From Takakia lepidozioides (lineage: Eukaryota; Streptophyta; Takakiopsida; Takakiales; Takakiaceae): a stretch of DNA of 60,000 nucleotides. The stretch is from assembly GCA_030704615.1 (NCBI GenBank), contig CM060734.1:9612001-9672000 (forward strand), read 5' to 3'. The notes under the pieces were generated by a model. It was given only the letters and a program-made list of their open reading frames with translations, searched no databases and was not told the DNA's origin. The translations under genes and the position numbers were made by a program. Each line of letters starts with the position of its first letter. The stretch's first letter is position 1. This document shows, in pieces, positions 1 through 12,745 of this stretch.

Positions 1-722
1 ACAACTTCCTCGTTTGGTCCCTGTCTAATTCTGGCAAGGGCCATAAGAACACTTGTAAACTGATGTACTGCTCTGAAATGATTTAGAAAATCATCTCTAA
101 ATTGAGCCTAAAGTTGAAATGAACCCCCGTTTTGCTGCCAATACCAAGTCAATGCTCTACCCCTTAAAGTCGTAGGGAACCAGATCAACCAATAAGCATC
201 ATCTAAAGCTTGATTGGAGTAATTTTGGATAAATTTTTTGACATGATATTCAGGGTTTTCCTGTGGTTCACCAGAAAACCAAGGCAAGTGACCTGGTAGT
301 GGCAATGGAGCCAACCCTGCTGGCACCACGATTGGGATATCCGGAGCAAGCGGTGCTGGTGGAGGCGCCGGTGCCGGCGGTGCCTGTGGTGGTTGTGGTT
401 GTGCCATTGGACCTCCTGGGCTCAGCGGTGGGTTAGATGCTGGAATACTGGGTCTAGTTGGGCTTAAAGGTGGAGATGATACTGAGGATTCAGAACCTTC
501 AGAATCCTATCCATTCAGATCTATATTCAGGTGATCTATGGATTGATTAACCGAAGTCTCATCCGTTTCTTCTTCAGATGTTGTTACTTGAACTGTACTT
601 CTGGGTAATTGAAAAAATCTTTCTCTAATTGCTGCACGAAATATTCTACGTCTAAGTCTAGGATCTGTCTCTCCAGAATCTATATTAGGACTGTGATGCG
701 AACTAGAAGCAAAATTCGACAT
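1..722 (-). CDS. LTR retrotransposon gag, N-terminal part (runs off window)
   Basis: Two consecutive - strand frames (722-507 and 407-108) read as the start of a retrotransposon Gag. The first is acidic and Ser/Thr-rich. The second starts with a Pro/Ala-rich stretch and then has a core with FSGEPQENPEYHVKKFI and the hydrophobic run WLIWFPTTLRGRALTWY, which resembles the retrotransposon Gag capsid domain of Ty3/gypsy elements. A frameshift or stop lies between the two frames. The rest of the element would lie left of base 1. The 1.9-kb repeat at 996-2866 lies directly upstream and is read as the 5' LTR. Capsid identity is by motif only; protease and RT cannot be seen. Confidence 0.6.
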
Positions 723-995
723 TCATCTTTGCTAGTTGGTTTATCATGTTAGCGTTGCCTACACTATCAAGGCTCCCATCCCCTAATTGACACGAAGAGA
801 TGGTGTGGTAATGTCATTCGTACTATTCTCTCAAATGACACATCTGATCGTTGCTACCATTGTTCTTTCTGCACAACCATTTTCAATCATTGAGAATACT
901 TCATAAAACGGTTTATCATCAAAACAACAAGCAAGATTTTAAAGAATTCAAAGCAACTAGTCTATCTCTCAGCATACGCACCAACAATATGTCAA

Positions 996-2866
996 CCATT
1001 AATGCACCCCATTAACAGTTGCATACTTAATTTAGGGTTCGTGTTAGACAAAGCTAGGTTAGGTCCCGAAGGCGCCGCCTAGCCCCAAGGGTGCTGCTAA
1101 TGTGGATTATAATTTTTTCTATGTTATAAGTGTTTGCGTTTGTAATTTGTAACCAACAGTTAGTACTAACTTATTGACATATTTACGAAAATAATAGTCC
1201 ATAAATAAATAATGCGAATGTATAATTACCTCGGTGTAGAGAGTTATGTTATTTTAGAGGAGAGATATTTTAGTGTAAATATTAGTTATTCAGTAAACAA
1301 CAAAAATTAATTTCAATTAACCAACTTTATTATTGTTTTTCTTTGAATAATTTTATGTATATGTTTAAAAGATAGAGATATTGATTTATTTAGTTTTTAC
1401 TAGTTCCCATTAATTTAGGTGAGTCAAGAATATCTAGTCAATTAAATCATTCTAAGGAAAAGATCAGCCCAACAAACAATATTAATATAACCAAAATAAA
1501 AGAAGAGAATCAAAACCAACTACAAGGAAGCAGTGTGGCTATTAGAATTTGAAACCCGAACCTCGAATGTGCGAGTGAAATTACTAACCGATAAGTCCCT
1601 CAAGTTATATCCAAAACCAACTTTCATATCTAAGTACTTATAGGGCTATTAGAAGGATTCTAAACAAATAAGCAAAACTGAACCAAGTTGCGGCCGGTAG
1701 GAGTTCAACCCCCAACCTCGGAAGTGTAAACTACTAAACTAACCATCAAACTAATCTAGAGATGTTATTACAAAATGGTTTTTCTTAGTTATTTAAACAC
1801 AATAGTCAAATCTCCCTCTTTAACATGGCCTGGCAGTTAGAATTCCCTGTTTAAAAAAATCCATAAGTCCCTACTAGGTTCTTCAATTCACTTGGTGTAA
1901 AACAAAAGCTGTAACCTAAACTTTACTCAACAAGACCATGAAATTAGTTTGTGAATCAAGGTCCATAAAAAGGGTTTAACTCAAATCATTCAAACATATA
2001 TGTCTTTGCAGAATCAGTGCCATGGATATGACAGTCCCAAATTCTGCTAGCATATACTGCATCATAGACTTTTGCTTGCTCCAGTTTAAAAACAACTACT
2101 TTCAAAACTTCTTATTTTATGATCACTAGCTCCAATCTAGCTAATCTTAGGTCCTATGGGAAGTATTAGCCTTATTCTCTGCTATCAACAAGAACTAGCA
2201 TAGACAGCTTTTAAGAACATATTCTAAAGGAGATCAATTTTGTATAAAAGAAATGAGAACCCTTTCCTACATGAAAAATGACCAAAGTCCCCAACATTTG
2301 CAATTGTGTGCTAGTGTAAGAAAAACTGATTTCAAAAATTAATTTCTGAGGATACAAAGCTTTGATTTCACTAATGTCAGATTCTATTGGGAGAATTATC
2401 CTTATTCTCTGCTATAAAAAAGAACTAGCATGGAAATAAATCAATAGGACCCCACTAAAGCAGATATATTTTTCCAACAAATGAGCAGAATCCTAAAGCC
2501 AAGGACTTGAAAAGCAAAACAAGAACTGGATGTCCTACCAGCCCTTGTCTAGATTAGCGTTACACTTGACACTCCGAGAGGGTTGATCAGATCAAGTCAT
2601 CACTTCATTCAATTACAAAGCGGAAAGAACTAGATGCGATTGCAAATCTGGAACAAAATAGTTGTAACTTCGAGTCCATCGCTCACTACTACTGATTCTC
2701 TCTCCATCTTTGTGCTTTCCAACTCCAACGGCTGCCCTCTACCGTGCTCTCTATATCGTGCTAGTCGCTCACTGGTACTCTCTCGATTGATACTACTTCC
2801 TTCCCACTCCCCCAAGCCTTTTTTTATGCTTCTTTTTGGGCCAATAGGAAAATTAGCTCAGAGCAA
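996..2866 (-). repeat. Probable 5' LTR of the element at 1-722
   Basis: This 1.9-kb block recurs in the opposite orientation at 31,893-33,822, with clear similarity along most of its length. Similarity stops abruptly at ATGGTTGACA at the inner end and near CTAATTTTCC at the outer end. The inner end lies next to a gag-like frame, which suggests an LTR read on the - strand. A possible primer-binding site (TGGTGCGTATGC on the - strand, bases 972-983) follows the inner boundary. The outer boundary is not a canonical TG, so the exact limits are uncertain. The short ORFs inside are not convincing genes. Confidence 0.55.
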
Positions 2867-2869
2867 CGC

Positions 2870-5180
2870 TACAACTCGCTACTTCAAGCATGGGAACCTC
2901 TCCCCGATTCAAAATAACACGGAAAATGGATCTAATGGGAAAACAAGGATAAATGTGAACCGCTGGATATTGGTTGATCAAGGGTAGCGATCCCCACTTC
3001 CCAAACGGATGAATGACATGGATGAGGAGCAACATTCATGAGGACTTAAAACGGCTCATGTATCAATGTAAGTTGGTCATGTCCCTGGATGGATGAAAGT
3101 TACAAATGGATGAAAATTATGAGGAAGAATGAAAATGGATGAACTCAACGGACGGATAAGAGAGCACATGATGGATGGATTTATAGGATGAATGCAAAAG
3201 GTATGACATTACCAGGATGGATGAAATCAGAAGTATCCATGTTTGCTTGGCCAACAAGCTTCCCATTAAATTTAATGATTATCATCCCTTGCACATCGGA
3301 TGCATAACTTTGTTTAGTTTTTGTTATAGTGTAGTTTGAATTATCCTTTTTGAATTCATAGCTTGCGGGAGCTCACTGGTCTAGTGGGGCCGGCATGCCT
3401 CACATATGTGAAGCTAGGATTCCCCCTTTGTTTTTATTCCGCTCTAACGGATGAATGGAGGGTAGGTAGGAACTAGATGAAAGCTAGGCTGGATGAACCT
3501 ATTTTTAATATAGGCTCTTGTTTTATTCCAACAGTCACTTAGGGATGAGGTGTCATCCTAAGCTGCAGTAATCTATGGATGACGGGGCTTGTAATCTGGC
3601 CTACCTATTGTATAAGGACACTTGTCCTCGTGATTATCCACTTGGCTTTCCTATTTAATCAAAGTCTTTGGGCCCTGGCGTGGTGGTGGATTTGATCTTA
3701 TACTATGTACTTGGGATGTGCTAGATAGTGTACTTGTGGTGCTATTGATATATGATGAAAGTGCTATCTCATTGAGTCCTCTGGTGTAGATTCCATCCTC
3801 TTTGCAAAGCAGCTTTACTGACTATATTCCCCTCGTTTAAGCTACTCCCGGTAGAGGAAGGGGAATAACCCCCCGATGCCGGAATCTTGCCTCACATGCC
3901 AACATACTTGTGCATATTCATTTCTTTATGTGTATTTTATTTGTTGGCTTTGGACGCAAGGGATAGAGGCATTGAGACATCTTGCCTAGGGGGAGAACTA
4001 GCTTATCCATTAAGCCTAGGCTATGGAAGGTTGATGGGCATGATTCATGAAGTCGTGGAAAAAGTATAAAACAACGCCTAAAACAACAACCCCACAATCA
4101 CCGAAGGAAGAGCAAGGACAGAGCCTCTTGTGGCGGAGCCGCTAGTTTTCACTTAATACTTGCTATTTGATAAACTTGTAATTCAAGATGGTTTTGGAAT
4201 GTTACCAGAGTTGATATCTCATACCAGCTGGTATTGTGGTCATAATACTCATACTCATACCAGTATCTGGAAAAAAAATACATCCACCATTATATAGACG
4301 AGACTGGTATGAAAGTTTTGTGATACGTCTAGTACCAGGACCAGATTGGCATGTAAGAAACTTGATACCAGACACTGGTGTAGACTCCAAGGATGGGATT
4401 TCATGTCTCCAAACCATGTTCTTGAGATTTCTGAGCCTTGACGGTAGGGGATGATTCCATCTGCTGAGACATCTGAGTTCAAATCCACCTCCTTTGAGCC
4501 TTGGGCCCACTACTGGCCCTGTCAACATGAATTTGAAGTTGATATCTGAAGAGCCTGCCTAACAAACGACAGAATGACTCACGCCGCTTAGCCCACATGC
4601 CTGCCCAAAAATCTTGCACATAAAACGCGCCTCCACACACCCCAGCCTCTTGCTTTGTGACACTCCACACCCATCTCCACTTTGATGTCCAGAGGCATTT
4701 TTTCCAACAACCCCAAAGTCTTTGACACTAGATATGTATCACATATTTGACGGCTCCGTCCGGTGTGACAGGGATCCCCACTCAAATTTGGGCTCAGAAC
4801 TCAGGAGTGAGGATGAGAGACCAGCGGGGAAGGATGAGGTGTGAATGCAGCTTCTACTTTGCAGACATGAAGAGCTTCATGCCTCTCTAACGAAAATTAG
4901 AAATGAAGCTCCGGTTGTAGATTACCGATTGCAACAGGGTTACACAGTATGAGAACTCGGGGAACATCATCTATTACGTTTTGAGAACGTGGGAACATCG
5001 AGTGTCTAGGGCTTATTAGGCTATTGCGGATTGAGGTACAAGACACGGAGTGTGATCAGCTCATGTGGAGGCAGAGAGCAGCTACTCAATCTGGCAGAGC
5101 TATGTGAGACCATAGTCCATGGTCGCAACTGGAGTGTGAAGGTCTGCTCCGGAGAGAAGAGCTGTGGCAGGGGAGTCAGC
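2870..5180. other. Non-coding stretch, no gene recognised
   Basis: There are no convincing ORFs. From 2,990 to 3,240 the sequence is enriched in GGATGA words, a bias also seen at 38,830-39,180 inside the Mutator-like element. At 3,367-3,390 a short GAGCTCACTGGTCTAGTGG string resembles a tRNA-type A box, so a SINE scrap is possible. From 4,205 to 4,380 short inverted words built on ACCAG/CTGGT recur, as they also do at 11,290-12,060. Confidence 0.4.
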
Positions 5181-5185
5181 CTTTA

Positions 5186-5495
5186 ATGTGGGGTGCTCGA
5201 GGAATAAGGGCATGGCGGAATATCCAAAGGTCGGGCAGGCGGGGGCAGAAGCAGGACACCGGAGTCTCTTTAGGTACACATAGTATAGATGCTTGCAAGG
5301 GCAGTAATGCCAGCTCCGACCTTCGATCTGGGTCAGCTCAATGTCTGAGGGAGAATGCAGGTGACGCAGCCTCGACAGTATCCTCTAAGCATGGAATTAT
5401 GTCTGCTACGGATGGAACATCACAGACATGTTTTGGGGACTTCCCAGCGATTCAGAGAGTTGCCCAACTCAATGCCGGTGATGCCTCTTACCCAG
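5186..5495 (+). CDS. Possible first exon of the uL22m gene (unproven)
   Basis: This frame opens with MWGARGIRAWRNIQRSGRR, which is rich in Arg, lacks acidic residues and would suit a mitochondrial presequence. It lies upstream of the recognised uL22m exons on the same strand. A plausible splice donor (CCCAG then GTACGG) ends it at 5,495. However, that donor leaves phase 1, whereas the recognised downstream exons are entered in phase 0, so an intervening exon or another donor would be needed. The remaining residues are Ser/Ala-rich and unrecognised. A second presequence-like start lies at 5,892. It is listed as a candidate only. Confidence 0.25.
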
Positions 5496-7122
5496 GTACG
5501 GCTATGCCAGCTTCAGAGAAATTAAAAACCTTTGATGCTCGTCTCACCTCAATTCCATTCAATTGCTTTGCACAAGGAAGGTAGCGCTGTCGATTTTCCG
5601 TTAGAGAGAGGAATTCTGCGGTTGGTCTCAAGCGTTTTATATATCTGCAATAATAAGTCTAACTTGGGCGTCGCAAACCCAGCCCAGGCGTAGATTCAAG
5701 TAAGCGATCTTTCATGGCCTCCCATCCGCTGTTACATATTTGCAGCTCTTTCTAGGTCCCGTTGTGTGGATTTTTGCTAGCACTCCTGTTCCCTTCCGCA
5801 TGATCGCCTGGTATGACCGGTAAGGTTTAGGGTTTATGGGCCAGATTCCTGTGGGCGATGATAGATTTCATTCGGAAGTATGTTTGACAAGATGGTACGA
5901 GGAAATTTCCGCATAATAGGGAGTATTCTTTCAACAATCATACCAAGAAGTCTTTTGAAGATGGCACTTGCAGGGAGACGCTATGGTTGGCAACAAATCG
6001 GGAGAGAGCAAGATGGTGCATATCAGGGGCTCACTATCCATACGCACCAGCAGGGCTCGGTAATCTTGATGGCCGCGCATAATATAGATAGCAGAGTACA
6101 AGAATTCTTATCCTTGCGGTTCATGCTATGCAACATAGTGTAGCCTACTGAAATTGTCTTCGGCAGATCTGAACTTAGATGTGCTAACAATGAGGTTGTA
6201 GGGACTTAAGGGTGGATATATTTAAGGCTGTTGAGAGCACAAGAGAGAGAAAATGTACTCTTAAGATGCCGTTCACCGGAGCCTTGTGGCCATAGACCCT
6301 GCGCCCAGTTTGGGCGGAAGAGAGAGAGAGTGTGTGTGTGTTACATAGCATGTCAAAGCTAGACAAGGAAACCTGAAACACAATGTCTTGTGTTTACTTT
6401 TTTTTAACAATGTCAGACAGCCTAATTTGGGCACCATCATACTTCTTCCCCCCAGATCTCGCCTCCATACCTCCCTTTACATATCCTTACTGGAGGGGAG
6501 GGGGTGGTGGTCTCATAACAGTAAACACTATTCCCAAAAGGAAGTTGTTACTAGAGTCAAGTATTCAAGCAAGGGCATGCATAGAAGCCCTTGGTTTGCA
6601 AATATATTCCTAGATTCAAAGTAGAGCTAGTCAAGTCCATGTAAAACTCTTAATAGTGTCCACCCTCGTTGTGTGGCCGTGCTAAGCAGCACTTCAAATT
6701 GCTTAAAGAGCCTTAATGAGTACCTTGCTTGTTGCCACAGTTCAGCAGTAAGGTGACTGCTCCTTTAGCTCTTGCCTGCTCGTCTTCCAAATGAGAAGAT
6801 CGGCCAGGACTTCTGAGCTTACAGGGCAGCTGCTGTAGGTGAAGACTTGAGGAAAACCGTAATGAGTCGTTCTGTTTTCCGTTTTTCCGTTCTGTTTTAG
6901 GTGAAAAATTCTGAACGGAAATAGACCATTCTTTGACTGGTGTTACCAAAAACTTAGCCACCATAAGATAAAAGCAAGACAGAGAGGTTACTGTTGTTAT
7001 GTCAAGACAAGATATGACTGATTCATACAAAATCAGTTTAGAATTTTAATGACATCTTCTGCCTCAAACAGGACCCATCATGCTTTACAGGCTCTTCTTT
7101 ATTTTCAGCTTACCTTTAGTCT

Positions 7123-7141
7123 GGGGGGGGGGGGGGGGGGG
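7123..7141. repeat. G19 homopolymer
   Basis: An uninterrupted run of 19 G. It lies upstream of the recognised uL22m exons, probably in an intron or 5' region. A (GA)n stretch follows at about 7,303-7,320. Confidence 0.9.
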
Positions 7142-7510
7142 TAGAGACCAAGTCCCTTTTGGTTCCCACAGCCAGAGAAGTTTAACACCACCTTGATAGT
7201 CCAGCAAACAAGAGTACCACATCAGATACTACCCAAGCCAAAGCCAAATCGAGAGGGTGTCATTGTCAACCCACTCTCTCTCCCCTCTCTGATTTACGCA
7301 GAGATAGAGAGAGAGAGAGATTCTTCAGTTTCCAGCTGTACATAAATTGTGCCTTTTTTATGGTTAGTTGGGTCACTTGTATGACCCACATATGAAGTGT
7401 TGTGCTGGGTGCTATCTGCTTTATCTTATGATTATGGAGGTGGATATCCAAATCATGTATTGTCACTTTCATGCATGATTAACCCCTCCGTAATTTTCTT
7501 GAATGTGCAG

Positions 7511-9955
7511 ATCTACATGTGGCCAGGCACAGAGATGAGGGACAGCCATACTGTTGGACGATTGGCTGGATTCATGAAATTAAGCACAAAGGTAGGTGGT
7601 TATTTTCCTATTGCAACAGTTCGTATGTGAAATTTTCTTTACAAGAAATCTACCTTAGCGGTGTTTTAATTCTATGCCTGTCTTCTGAACGTTTCTTACA
7701 TTGAAATTCCTAGATAACCTGAAGGGACATTTGAGGTGGTAGCTCATCACTGCTGCACCATTTTGGTAATGTTGTAGCTGACTGCATCTGTCATAGAGCT
7801 AGTTGCTGGAATATGCTTGGACACTTTGCAATGGTCATCATAGTAATGACTTCATGGCCATTGTATGCGTGTGATCAATAGGGCATTTCAACAAGGGTGC
7901 AGTCTTATCAACCTCCATCTTCAGATGGGGTTGAGCAGCCAGTCCGGTCACCTCTGTCACAAGCTCCAGGGCCAATGGACAATGTTGAAGGAATCCCAAA
8001 GGCAGCAGTCTCCAGGAAGGAGTCACAGGCAATTCTAACCATGATCAAGCAGGTAGAGACGTAGTGTCTATCTGTATCATTCTGGAACCAGAGTGGTAGC
8101 AGAAAAACGAGTTATGATATTATGTTTTGTTTAAGGATGCAGACAAGCTTGGTCAATAGGATGAGGCTTACAGGGGAGGGTAAATTTTGGGTGGCTGGTG
8201 GAGATAGAGTCCAAAGAAGGTGAATCTGGTAGCTGAGCTAGTGCGGGGCATGCATGTAGATGATGCCCTCTTGCAGATGGCTGTTTCTCCTAAGCGGGCT
8301 GCAAAGGTTGTTTCCAAGGTATGCTTTTATGTTCCCCTCTGTGCCTTTGATTGTGTGTAGTCCTGCGAGTAATGCCTTGTCATTAGGGAGAGGGGTACTG
8401 ACCCCAGTGAGATGAACCTATTTAGTTGAGTGGTAATTTTACCTTTATGACTAATCTCATCATGGATAGGTCCATATCAAAGTTGGTGGGAATACACCCC
8501 TGAGGTCCTCATCTCTGTGGGGGTTGAAAATCACCAATCGAGTGGGGAGTTTGAGCCTACAAGGATACCGAATACAACCTGAACGCCTGTGCACCTGTGA
8601 CAGCAATGGTCTCATAGCAAATCAAGTGCTGGCTGGAGTGACATGAATGTTCCAGAAGTGCTACTCTAATCCTCCTCCTTAAATGTATAGTGACGCAGGT
8701 CTAGTGCTTGTTACACTAGCTCGGAAATGCTGTTTGATGTTAAAACAGAACAGACATTTGGGGGATGAGAGGAATGTACAGTCAGGGCCTTCTGCAGTAT
8801 AACTTTTTACTTGAAAGGCTACTTGTATTCGTCAGAGCAGGTCTAGAGAACCTTATTTGGGAGTTTGCCACTTAATTTGATTCTTGCTTCAGCCACTCTC
8901 ATATGTACTTCGGGCTGTCTCATCCCCTTTCTAACCCGGAAGCTCAATATTGAAATCTCTTCATATAAAGTCCCTGTGGTCTTTTATGGGTTCAATTTGA
9001 ATCCGCGTTCCTTTTGTTGTTTGTATCCTTGTCTACTTTGTCCTTGCTTCATTTTCATTCTCTTTTTCCTTTTCTTTGCCGTTTGTTTCTGGTTTTCTCT
9101 TCTGAATATCTCTCTTATCGTGTATCAGATCTTCTTAGTACTTTTTTGGTTACCTTTAATTGTAAGTACTTATAAGGACGTTATAAAGTCGCCCTGTGGT
9201 CGTTTGTGCTTTTACAGGTGGTAAGTTCAGCTCGTGCAAATGCAGTACACAATTTTGGTTTGAACAAGGACCGCCTCATTGTGGGTGCGTTACATTACTG
9301 CCTTCTTCCCTGCTTCTTTGTGTGTTTTCGTGAAATTGAATCTTCGTCCTTGTCAATCTAGTGCTGTTTTGCATTTCTTCAGGGCTGTTTAACTCTTATC
9401 TCCTCTGTCATAGCTCATATTCACTTGGATTAGCAGTATCAGTCTCAGCCTCATGGGTCATATCTGTGGCGAGGTAGGGATACTCGGGCTTGATTTATCA
9501 AGCTTTCTAGTATGATGTCAATACCAGCTCTTAATCTCACACTCAACTCCATTCAACATTAGGGACCATGCCATTACAGAAAAATCATAGCCAATTTACA
9601 GAGCTACCTATTTCTCCCCCTTTCTTGTCCCTTTTCATATTGGCTCCAGAACTTCACTGTGCTCTGCCTGTGTCCAGCTGAGGCATTTGTGGGCAAGGAC
9701 AAGTATCTACATCGCTTGAGGATGCATGGAAAGGGGAAAGCTGGGAAAATGGTGCGCCCTCGGTGTAGGCTCACTGTTATTCTCAAGGAGTTGTCTTCCG
9801 AGAAGGAGGCTGACCTGGCAAGGTTGCGTGTCGAAAAGGCCCACGGCAGACCCCCTCATTCGGCCAATGCCAAACTGGTGCCTCATCGTGTTCTCCAAAC
9901 GCAATGGCAGTGGGCTCGCAAGGCTTCCAAGGGAAGACAACCTTCTGTTGTTTAG
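7511..9955 (+). CDS. Mitochondrial large-subunit ribosomal protein uL22m (L22), 3' exons
   Basis: uL22 lines the peptide exit tunnel of the large ribosomal subunit; this form matches plant nuclear-encoded mitochondrial L22. Recognised exons are 7882-8052, 8208-8318, 9218-9284 and 9678-9955 (stop TAG), all with GT/AG borders and matching phases (0, 0, 0, 1). 7511-7591 is a possible upstream exon of 81 bases. Family landmarks are PKKVNLVAELVRGM, then SPKRAAKVV, then SARANAVHNFGLNKDRLIV, then AEAFVGKDKYLHRLRMHGKG and PRCRLTVILKE, followed by a charged C-terminal tail typical of the plant protein. No stop or frameshift is seen in the recognised exons. The 5' end and start codon are unresolved; an upstream exon near 5.2-6.0 kb is possible. 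Confidence 0.88.
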
Positions 9956-10447
9956 AAATGATTCACTGGCCATGAGGCAGATCCTGTAAATGAGCAAGTT
10001 TTTGTTACCCAGCATACAATATTGAGTCCATTGAGTAGAGTTGGTCAGTGCAACAGATTCCATTAAATTGCTTTGGTCATATCTGTGCTTTATTTGAGGC
10101 CATGGCCCCTGGAGGGTTTTGAATTCCACCGGAGTCCATATCTTTGCAGGTGGATTACTATAGAGTCTGAAGTTTCAGATTCTGTGGATTTCGATTTTTG
10201 TTTCCACTGCCCAAATACCCAGAAAGCTGTCCGAGTCTGAAACACAATTTAACATAATTCGAAAAAACAATCCATTGAATGGTGTTGTCAGTGTGGTTCA
10301 ATAGTGCCACAGACTGCGTGCAATGTCAGTCAGCTTGTCCAACTTCAAAAATTTTGAGGACACAAAGCAGAAAAGCGAAGGATTGCGATCCCTTTTTTTA
10401 TCCCTCCCTCCTTGAACCTTTCCTATTGCCCCTTGTGGGTTTCTTTT

Positions 10448-10453
10448 AATAAA
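10448..10453 (+). promoter_or_regulatory. Candidate polyadenylation signal for uL22m
   Basis: An AATAAA hexamer lies about 490 bases downstream of the uL22m stop codon in T-rich sequence, on the correct strand. The position is compatible with a plant 3' UTR. Plant signals are degenerate, so this is only a candidate. Confidence 0.35.
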
Positions 10454-10499
10454 GTTATGTTGTTATTGAAAGCACTAATCCACACAAATAGTATCAGCA

Positions 10500-12080
10500 T
10501 GAGGTGTATAATATGGCCCCTGCAAGGTTATTTCTTCCCAATGGAATCTAGTCTTTTGGGCATGTAAATTCTTCATAATAGTGGCGTCCTAGTGTTGCTT
10601 TGGTTTAAAGTTTATACTCTTAGAAGCCCTAGGATTGCGACATACAGGAGAGCAGTGCAGGTAGGGATGCAGCCCCAAGATGATGAGGCTCATACAAATT
10701 TGTAGAAAATGATGCATCCACAACAACCACCCGGCATACCCACTCTACAGAAGAAGAATCCAAAACCCATAAAGAATACTCTCCAGGGAGAAAAAAATCC
10801 TGGAAAACAATAGGAATAATGTGAGAACTTGCATGCGATCTGATGCTGGTTTCTATTGGTCTCCATAGGGTGCCAACTTTGGACCAAACTAACTAAGGGT
10901 TGTAAGACTATAAACATATGTATATCAATATATGAATCGAGACGTTTGTTTTGTTTTGTTTTGTTTTGTTTCGTAGTGTCGTTGAGATCTCCCAAACCAC
11001 GGGGCCCAGCCCCGGTGCTTGGTGCCTTGGAAAGCCCTCGATGAGGAGGGGTGCACCGGCTTGGTCTCATGATTTTTGGACGGGCGGTGTGGGAGATATG
11101 GAATTTCAAGTGCTTTGGGTCGCTGGAAATTCGGGAAAAATAGCAAAGTGGACTTTCCTGGAGCAGTGATTGGCCCTTCACGTGGGAGATTTCAATATAT
11201 TAAGCCTCGACAGGGGAGATTGCAAAATAGCACGAAGAAGAGAAAAAAAAAAAAAAAAAAAAAAAACATGAAAAATAGCCAAGTCCAAACCAGTGTTGTA
11301 CCGGTATATAGGGTATTCCCTGGTATGTGCACAGGTATATGCAATGGTATCAAGGACCCCACCAGCCTGATATCAACCAAGAGAAATACCCCGGCTATGC
11401 ACAAGTTGCCCCCAATAAGTCCCAAATTAATACCCTGGCTTCTACCATACCAAATTAATGTCATACCCTTGTAGATACCAGTACTCCCCCCTCGGTGTGG
11501 CGAAGTCCCTCGAGTATTTGCTGTATAGCATAGGTGGGGGGGGGGGCGCTTCTTCAATGTCCAGTGTAGTGGCTGTAAATTTTACTGCAGATGCTGATTT
11601 GGTCGAGGATCATGAAGATGAATTGCAAGAGGCTGGATATTTTGATGACTTGGGAGATTAGACTTCTTAGCATGCTACTAATGGGATTGATTCCATCTAA
11701 AATTGAATCAAATTCTGCAACCACTCAATTGTTCTAGAGGCACTTACAATTGTATTTATGGTGACTTCAAGAAAATACTTCTTTGATTTAAAATATCTAT
11801 TCAGGGATTTTGTTACAACAAATTTGCTCTTATTATTTTAAGGTCTGCAATGATCTTATTTAATAACAGACCCGGATATATGTATCACTGGTATCACCCA
11901 AACAACTACTCTATATTTATACCAGATCAAACAAAACTACTCACTTCTATTTATTTATACCAGTCCAGTATCTAATTTTTTTAAATTAATCTAATACAAG
12001 GACCTGCCATATGTCAAATTTAGTCCATAATTCAATACCAGTACTAGTCTGGTATGCCCAAATTTTAATATTGGTACAAC
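10500..12080. other. Non-coding stretch with simple repeats
   Basis: No gene is recognised. It holds a (TTTTG)n tract at 10,946-10,975 and an A24 run at 11,243-11,266. Between them is a word, ttggtcgctggaaatt-like, that recurs inside the 162-bp repeats at 12.1-12.5 kb. The A-run after a non-coding block may mark a retroposed fragment. From 11,290 to 12,060 there are scattered GGTAT/ATACC words. Confidence 0.4.
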
Positions 12081-12086
12081 ACTGGT

Positions 12087-12560
12087 CCAAACTACCTTGC
12101 TTCATATATTGAAAAAACCAGTTTAATTTTTTCCATTAATTTATTGAATAGTAATAAACGAAACAAAACAAACAAACTACATGGCTTCATATACTGATCG
12201 AATTTGAAGTACTTTTGGTCGCTGGAAATTCCTGAAAAATAGCAAAGTCCAAACTACCTTGCTTCATATATTGAAAAAACTAGTTTAATTTTTTCCATGA
12301 ATTTATTGAGTAGTATTAAACAAAACAAAACAAACAAACTACATGGCTTCATATATTGATCGAATTTGAAGTACTTTTGGTCGCTGGAAATTCCTGGAAA
12401 ATAGCAAAGTCCAAACTACCTTGCTTCATATATTGAAAAAACCAGTTTATTTTTTTTCATGAATTTATTGAGTAGTAATAAATAAAACAAAACAAAACAA
12501 AACAAACAAACTACGTGGCTTCATAAATTCATCGAAAAAAATAAATTGGTTTCTCAATAT
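12087..12560. repeat. Tandem repeat, 162-bp period, about 3 copies
   Basis: The string CCAAACTACCTTGCTTCAT recurs at 12,087, 12,249 and 12,411, exactly 162 bases apart. Each unit also has a run of AAACAAAACAAA type and the word GAAGTACTTTTGGTCGCTGG. The third copy is incomplete. It lies just upstream of the Helitron-like ORF and may be part of that element's 5' region. Confidence 0.85.
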
Positions 12561-12745
12561 ATGAAGCGAGGTTGTTTGTTTGTTAGTTTTGTTTTGTAGT
12601 TGCTTTGTTCATATCTCAAAAAGTACGTTCGAAAAGGTACCAATAAGCTAAAAATATATAAACCCTTCACATATGAAGATGGATATCATTATTCATATTC
12701 ATCCAATATTGTTCTTCTTCATCTCTCCTTCAACTACAAAGAAGC

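Noticed and set aside
2634-2987. Ser/Leu-rich ORFs on both strands, also at 31.9-32.1 kb
   Set aside because: They are conserved only because they lie in the repeated LTR; both strands are open and no motif is visible.
4202-4528. Overlapping ORFs on both strands
   Set aside because: The region is built of repeated ACCAG/CTGGT words, and none of the frames resembles a protein.
8865-9224. A 119-codon hydrophobic ORF, membrane-protein-like
   Set aside because: It sits in the T-rich intron preceding the uL22m exon at 9,218; hydrophobicity follows from poly-T codons.
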